In this document: positions 57,601-64,000 of the stretch, piece after piece
How positions within the stretch are numbered: position 1 is the first letter of the stretch
Layout: every line of letters begins with the position of its first letter
NCBI GenBank assembly: GCA_018398815.1
Contig: CM031595.1
Coordinates: forward strand, 45,752,551-45,816,550
Origin: Conus ventricosus
Taxonomy: Eukaryota; Mollusca; Gastropoda; Neogastropoda; Conidae
DNA length: 64,000 nt
Direction: 5' to 3'
Notes under the pieces: generated by a model
The model's input: only the letters and a program-made list of their open reading frames with translations
Database searches by the model: none
Told to the model about the DNA's origin: nothing
Translations under genes and position numbers: made by a program

Positions 57601-60600
57601 CTGATTTGGGGGTTTATAAATTAAACACTCCATATTAGCACAGTTTTTTTTCTTCTGCAGTTCCTTGTCGGTGTGGCACAGGTAGATTTTCTTCTCCCAC
57701 CGTTCATTGCAAAGTATCAATCAAGTTTGAGTCTGAATATGTAAATAGCAGATTTGTCTACCGCTGTGATGCCCGATACATATATATATGTATATATATA
57801 TTTTTTTTTTAAACATTTAATGGGTTGCTTCAAACATTTCCACTATGTAACATCCTTCAGTATACACTCACAAGTATAGTGTCTCGTGTCTGTTTTCAAA
57901 GTATTACCAGAGATGCTTTATCACACAACTGTAATAAGTAAAACAAGTAGCAGGCTCCAAAAGAGAATGGTAAGACTCCTCTGAGACCACCATTGGAAAA
58001 CTGTATCCGGGGATTGAAGAAATAGGGATAGCCAGATATAGTCAGCATGCATTACTGGGTCTTTCTTGAACTTGCAGATAGAGCTGTTTTGAGGTTTGCT
58101 TCTGGTAATGAAATGTGCACTGGGGACTGCGTTATCCATTTTGCTTTGGAGAGCAAAATATTTGTAAATTAAGAACAATGAAACATTGTTTTCTACCGAT
58201 ACATACTGGTGAGGTATTGATATATGTTGCCCTAGACATTGATTTCTACCAATACATACTGGTGATGTATAATATATGTTGCCCAGCCCTTCCAAAGCAT
58301 GTCATTTTTGTGCGATTGTTTGCAGTAGTAAGTAAGGTTATGACAAGAAAGTGAAACAGACTGCTGTAAAGAAGCCAAAACATAAACACACAAGCATAGT
58401 GCAAAGCTTGTTTCTTTTTAAGTGCACAGTGCAAGAAAAAAGACGACTGTATTATCAACAAATGTGTTTTCTTCAGACATGAATATGAAAGTTTAACACA
58501 CTCAATAAAAAACAAACAAACAAACAAAGAAACCCACAACAAAAAAACAACCAACAACAAAAAAACTGCTCACACATTGTGTGCGTTTTCCCACAGTGTG
58601 AGTTTGTGTGAGTCTAGGTGTTTAGTCACTTTTGTTTTCAAAGTTTGAGAAAAAAAGAAGAAAAAAGGATGTAATTACATGCTGTTTTGCAATGTGAAAA
58701 CAAAGAAAATGATTCTGTCAGAATCTCATTGCAGTTTCAAACTTGCGCCCTAAGACGAAGTGAAAGAAAAATGTATCAGTGAGGTTTCCATTGTCAATAG
58801 TTAACAGTTGTTGTGCCAAGGGATTAGTCGGAGCAGATTGTTTTGTATCTGTTGCAATTTGTGTTCTGTGTGCAAGGACTGTAGGTCCAGCTTGTAGTCT
58901 GGATTTTGTTTGCACATCTGTGATGAGTGGTTTGCATTTGTTGTATCTTTGCATTTGCTTGTTCTTTGTCCTTTTATTTGTTTTTGTCGTATAAGATAGG
59001 TAAGGATCCTGTTTTGTTATGAAGTGTACTCCCCAAGTCTGTGGCTCATTCACTTTCAAGCAAACTGAAATGTTTCAGGATTATCATTTCCCACTTTCAG
59101 TTGAACGGGCTCTTTCATGTATTTCGATATATTTGACTGTTTCTTGTGCTTTATTTACTTGATTGAGTTAAATATTGCTATTGCCATAGAACAGCTGCTT
59201 TACCGGGGAGGTGGTTGTGCACTCATTACATTAGTTTTGACCCCCCCCCCCCCTGTTTTTTTCAATTTGCAGATAATTCTTGTGTCGGTCTCCTTTATGT
59301 TTTGGATGGGTGGTTTTGTAAGTCAGAGGGATTTGACGTGTGTGTATAAGAATATGGTTTGTGTGGCGATTGTCACAAAATTAACTGTACTGTAGTATGT
59401 GAAAGTAGGTGAGTCTTTTGCTTCATAGTGACTGCGGAAAGAGGCAATTGGCTAGAAAATTTAGAAGGAGGAAGTTGGTTTATTCATTAGAATGACATCG
59501 AGTTACGCATTTGAATGAAGTTGTTCTTTCACTGTGTGTACTGTTTCCTTGGAGTTTGCCTTGTAATGATACACCTTTTGGTATGCTTGGATGTACATTA
59601 CATAGAGTTCTAGAACTGCACCGTTGTGTGTTGTATTTTTTGTGCATCTGTTGTTAAGTTTGTGAAGCCAGAATGCCAGCCTTTTTATTGAAATGGTAAG
59701 TCCCTCCAGAATGATCATTATTTTGATAGCTCTGGTTTTAGTTTGTGGTGCTGCCTTTGTCTTGTAGCCTCTGTGCCAGGGAATATGGAAAATGGATCAT
59801 AATGTATTGTGCATTTTTTTTGGTACATGTTTTACTGGGCTGTTTACAGGCATGCGAGAAGAGGAAAGTTGAAGAACTGCTTGCCTTTACAAAGACAGAA
59901 TCATTCCAGCCATTGTTTCATTATCTTGCCATTGCTGCTCTGTTTTGTTTCTAAAAGCAATCTGGTGGAAATAGGAAAAGTTACATTTTGAAAGATTAGA
60001 CATAGTTCACATGCTGTTGACTGTAGTTGGTACTTTGTCTTTAATTTTCCAATTTATCCACATTTTTAGGTCATTTGTTTCATTAAAAAAAAGACTGATA
60101 AACCCACCAATAGAAAGTGTATTGCATGTGTATCCATGTGCATGTCAGTGGTGTGTTTGTGTTTTCTAAGATTGAGAAATCTAGAGCAAAGCTGATATTT
60201 GATATCTTAATGATAGATTTTGTTTATTATATGTCTTTGTTGCATTAATTTGCAGTATGAAATGCGTAAAATTTAGAAGCCGAACAATGTAGTTGTGTGC
60301 TTATGCTAAGTCTGATAAATTCAATAAGTTTAACTCTAGGCTTGGGTGTAAGTTTTTAGCTTCTTTGTTTGTGGTGATATGTCGGAGGCAAATATGTTTG
60401 GAGTATGGGCAAACCAGTGTTTTTAGAATCATTGTAAAAATGTTATTGGGTTGTGAATTTTATTTATTCTTTTCCTCTTGTTGAGGGTGTACATTTTTGT
60501 GTATAAAAGTCAATGTACACTGATATCTGGCATAGATAACTTTCTGTAATATGTACTACAAAGTCTCAGCCAGTAGTAGACCACAGTGTTTCATAGTTTT

Positions 60601-61465
60601 GTGTATATCCGCTTTCTAGAACCATTGGCACTCCAGCAAAGAATCATTTTCAAGAAGCACCGAGGCTATCAGAGTCTTTCGTGCAAATTTAAACATAAAT
60701 GGAACACTGTGTTGAGTGTTCAACTATTTCCCTAGCACCACAGCTGTATGAGTCTTACGTTTTTGTGTGGGCGAAGAAGTAACACCCTGACAAAGCAGAC
60801 GATTTCTGTGTGCAGATTTGAACTTGAAATAGAATATGTCACATTTAGTAGCCGAACAGTTTCATCTCTAACTAAAAATTGAAACAGAAAATAAAACTTT
60901 CATCTCTGAATGTCACATGAGTTATAGTTTGCTCTGTCATATTTTCTTTTCAGTTTCAGACATTGTCTATGTCATAGACATTAGTGTCATGCCATCTCAT
61001 TTTGACATCATCCTAACGCATGTTGCTTGGAAATAGATTACAACAGTTTTTTCTGTATATGTTTGGCTACATTTGCACAAGTGCATGTGTTGACAGGACA
61101 GATAGTAAGACAAGGTCATTGTTGATGCTTTTAACATTTGTTTTGCCACACATTGGTCTGTTTATTCGCTGTTAGTGCAGAAATCCTTTTATAGAACACT
61201 GTGTATCCATTTGGGAGCAGTTGTGTGAAAAATATGCAATTGTGTCATGTCATGCCAGCATAGTGAATCAGAAATGTTCATTGTGCAACAGATTTGTTCA
61301 GTTCTTTCATTTTGTGCTGCCTGTCTCTGAATTGTGTAAAAACATAACAAGGTTGGTGGTGTGTGATTGTCAGTGTGTACATCAGATCATCATAAGTTGC
61401 TTTTCACACATATGTGCATGCCAGCGCGTACTTGTGTGCGAATGTGATTTTAACAACTGTGTGCA

Positions 61466-61498
<33 letters not shown>

Positions 61499-63323
61499 TT
61501 GCAGCATTGCTACATTGGTTTCATTATATGAACATCTGAAAGTTTTTTATATTGCTGAAGTTGCTGATACTTTTAGCTACATCTGTGACTTACGAAGCAG
61601 CCAAAATGGTATAAATCTGTGCATGATAGAGTTCATTTCTCTGCAGCATTTTCTTCTTGATTTCCTACTGTGAAGAACTGTAGCAGTTCTGGGCACATGG
61701 TGTCTTGAGTGTCGAGGATTATGGATGTAAAGAATGACTGAAATCCCAAAGGAAGCTGTAAATATGGGTTATTCCTGTGTTGACATGATTTGCCTGAAAT
61801 CCACGGATGCGCTGCTTTTGACTGACAGGAGTGGCATAGTCTTTTGGCTGGGGATACTTTCTTTATCTGTATATTTTTTGCCTCTCCCCCCCCTCCTACT
61901 TAAACCCTCTTGGTCATAATTGTCATATGTTGCTGACATGCATGAAAGAAAATGTTTGATTGATTTTGTTTGGATGGATGTAATCTCAGTTTGACCAATT
62001 TCTGACACTCTGAAAGTCCTTTTCTGTGCTTTACAGGAAGCTAGATACCCTGGACAGTGAATTGATTCGATATGTTGAATTTTTTTTTTTTTAAGAAAGA
62101 GAATTAACTTCAGTCTTAGATCCTAGTTTGCAATTGTAAGTTATGTTATATATCCTGCCCCCATATTCCATCAATGTCTAGAGCTATCAGCTGATGTGTC
62201 AGTCTTAATGCTACCTTCTTTCGTGAAGACTGGAAAGCCAGTAACTGGTGGGAAGGGGATGTTAGGAGTGGAAGAATATGCAATGAAAGTTGTCCATGAG
62301 CCGCCTGTCCACGACTTCAGTGAAACATCTACTGACTGGGATGATGGACCATTTGTCTCGGGGCTTCTCACAATTAGCAGAACATATTTTCAGCCAGCAT
62401 TGTTAGAATTGATGAAATGTTATTTATTGATGTACTTCAAATTCAAACCTGACATTTATCTGTTGTTCATGTCATAGCAGTCTGAAGAAAATTTGCTGTA
62501 AGAAATCGCTATGAAAAGATATATTAGAGCGCTTGCATGGAAAGTAAGAATAGGTATTTTGTTTTTTGGTCTCTTGCTAAACTTTTGTTCTCAATCAACC
62601 TCTTGTCTGTCTTTTCTTTTCTTTCAGCTGTAATGGCTGTGTACCTATGTAGCAGTGCATCTACATACCGCCTGTCTTTGCATTTTTTGTTTCACCCCTT
62701 TTTTTTCACCTGCATACATGTATTACCTCATCCCGTAGCAGTGTCTGAATCAGTTTTCTGTGAATATGCATCAAAACACATCTGGACTGATTATTTCATA
62801 ATTTTGCCATAAAGTGATAAATTTAATGGTTTAAAAATCTATTGTTTCTCTCTGCACATACCACAGAAGTAAAAAAGCAGTTGCCAGATAGATGGATTTT
62901 TCTTGGCACAGTGTTATCTGGACAGTCAAGGGGAATCCCCACAGGATTTAGGCCCTGGATGTTTGGTAATTCAACCCATACTCCAGCCTGGGGAATTGGA
63001 AGTTAACTTTGGTTTTTGTTATTATTCATAAGGTTGTGTACAAATCAAAAGCATTTGTTTTTATTTCTTTCCCCCCCTCCTTTACCAGGGAGTGGGGAGT
63101 AGAAGGGGGTGTAGGTTGGGGAAATGTCACAAACTGACTTAAATTTTTGCAACAAGTTTACAGTGTACCGACTCGCATAGGTACATGAAAAAGTTGATAA
63201 CAGGGGGCACTGGTTATGATTTTTTTCTTGTCTTTTTTATGTTTTGGGGAAGGATGGGTGGGGTATTTTTCTTTTCTTCTTAAAATAATGATACATAAAC
63301 ATGCAAGTGAAATGTACTCCAGT

Positions 63324-63409
63324 TCACTCAGTAGCAACACCACCGCTGATGAAGACGGACGGAGGTCTGTCGAAAGCTCCCAGTAAGTGCTTATTTCCCA
63401 GCTGAGTGA
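63324..63409 (+). ncRNA. Hammerhead-ribozyme-like core
   Basis: CTGATGA (63346-63352), a 7-bp stem GACGGAC/GTCTGTC with loop GGAG, then GAAA (63372-63375). Outer arms TCACTCAG (63324) and CTGAGTGA (63402) are complementary. There is one extra A before the stem, and I cannot find a valid cleavage site, so it may be decayed or a coincidence. Confidence 0.3.
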
Positions 63410-63883
63410 CCTGTCAAAATCCGGTAGTCGTTATGAAATGTACTCATTCCCTCATGGCTGAATTTGATGCAGTCTGCTTTGAATGTTAGCAAGTGTACGA
63501 ATTTTTCCCTAAAGGGGTGTCCATTGATCGTTTGTAAAATAACTTAGAAGCTGTGTGGCACCTCTCCTTCCCTCTCTGTGTCATGGAACATTGCACATTT
63601 TCAAAACACAAAAGATAAGCCCAGGAACATTAAGTAGATTGATGTAACAGTGAAGGTCAACAAAATAATGTTTCTGTTTCAGTTAAGGATTCAGTGGTTG
63701 GTGAATTTACCAAAGTTCATTAAAGGGTTCAGTGGTTGGTGAATTTACCAAATAACTGTATTGGTCAATGTGATCCTTGAAAGAATATTGTGATGTGGAG
63801 GTTGATGATCTGTAGCCTCAATTTTGTGAATAAATGTACAAATGTTTCTTGATGAAAGTCGGAAGTATTCGTTGATGTTCAAA

Positions 63884-63941
<58 letters not shown>

Positions 63942-64000
63942 ATTTATGTGTATGTGTGTGCATTTATGTGTATGTGTGTGTGTGTGTTTGCGTGCATGTG

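Larger units (their letters stand above)
54140..64000 (+). other. 3' UTR and/or downstream intergenic DNA
   Basis: No gene recognised on either strand. A short duplication (AAAGGAGCATAAGA) lies at about 56415 and 56491. A ~65-bp tandem pair (CATACTGGTGA, ATATATGTTGCCC) is at about 58185-58285. A TATATA run sits near 57780-57800. (GT)n occurs at 61472-61498 and 63885-63940. Poly(A)-signal hexamers AATAAA are at 56457, 58504, 60890 and 63829. How much is transcribed cannot be read from sequence. Confidence 0.5.

Noticed and set aside
62196..62477. 93-codon plus-strand frame with protein-like composition (EPPVHDFSETSTDWDDGPF)
   Set aside because: No family recognised, no splice context and no neighbours. 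Kept as unexplained rather than called a gene.
1..64000. CRISPR arrays, bacterial operons or phage modules
   Set aside because: Introns, microsatellites and eukaryotic retroelements throughout; the repeats lack the spacer pattern of CRISPR.

Overview
This is eukaryotic (metazoan) DNA. One large host gene on the + strand fills nearly the whole window, with introns crowded by transposable elements and (TG)n microsatellites. The gene is a RhoGAP-containing FAM13 family gene (FAM13A/B-like). I can place 25 coding exons with GT/AG borders, running from a RhoGAP exon at 706 to a TGA stop at 54137-54139. The 5' end lies upstream of the window. A Gmr1-type Ty3/Gypsy element, a DIRS element, tRNA-derived SINEs and abundant (GT)n suggest a lophotrochozoan, probably a gastropod mollusc; that assignment is inference.

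Layout. 706-1865: two RhoGAP exons. 1866-19330: one giant intron holding a tandem Ty3/Gypsy array, LTR-internal-LTR-internal-LTR, at 4775-19038. 19331-31288: exons 3-11, with introns carrying a 3-copy ~130-bp repeat, tRNA-derived SINEs and a TTAA-flanked piggyBac relic (23638-25127). 31603-35205: a degenerate LINE with RNase H and a 12-bp target duplication. 35271-38416: exons 12-15. 38437-40229: a MITE-like inverted repeat split by a hAT relic. 41037-42768: exons 16-18. About 43400-45601: a TGATG-type minisatellite holding a second, related hAT relic. 45848-48476: an internally deleted DIRS-type tyrosine-recombinase retroelement with inverted termini and an internal complementary region. 48983-54139: exons 20-25. 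54140-64000: 3' UTR and/or intergenic DNA with no gene I recognise.

The Gypsy element has the order gag-protease-integrase-RT-RNase H. The integrase lies upstream of a Ty3/Gypsy-type RT, which is the Gmr1 arrangement. The C-terminal half of the host protein seems to be built from three copies of one helical module, with an intron at the same place in each.

Caution: about 3.8-9.2 kb has a homopolymer-rich texture that looks like unpolished assembly, and the RhoGAP exons carry one-base frame shifts. Exons from 19816 onward read cleanly. Breaks in the first 20 kb may therefore be sequencing errors rather than biology.
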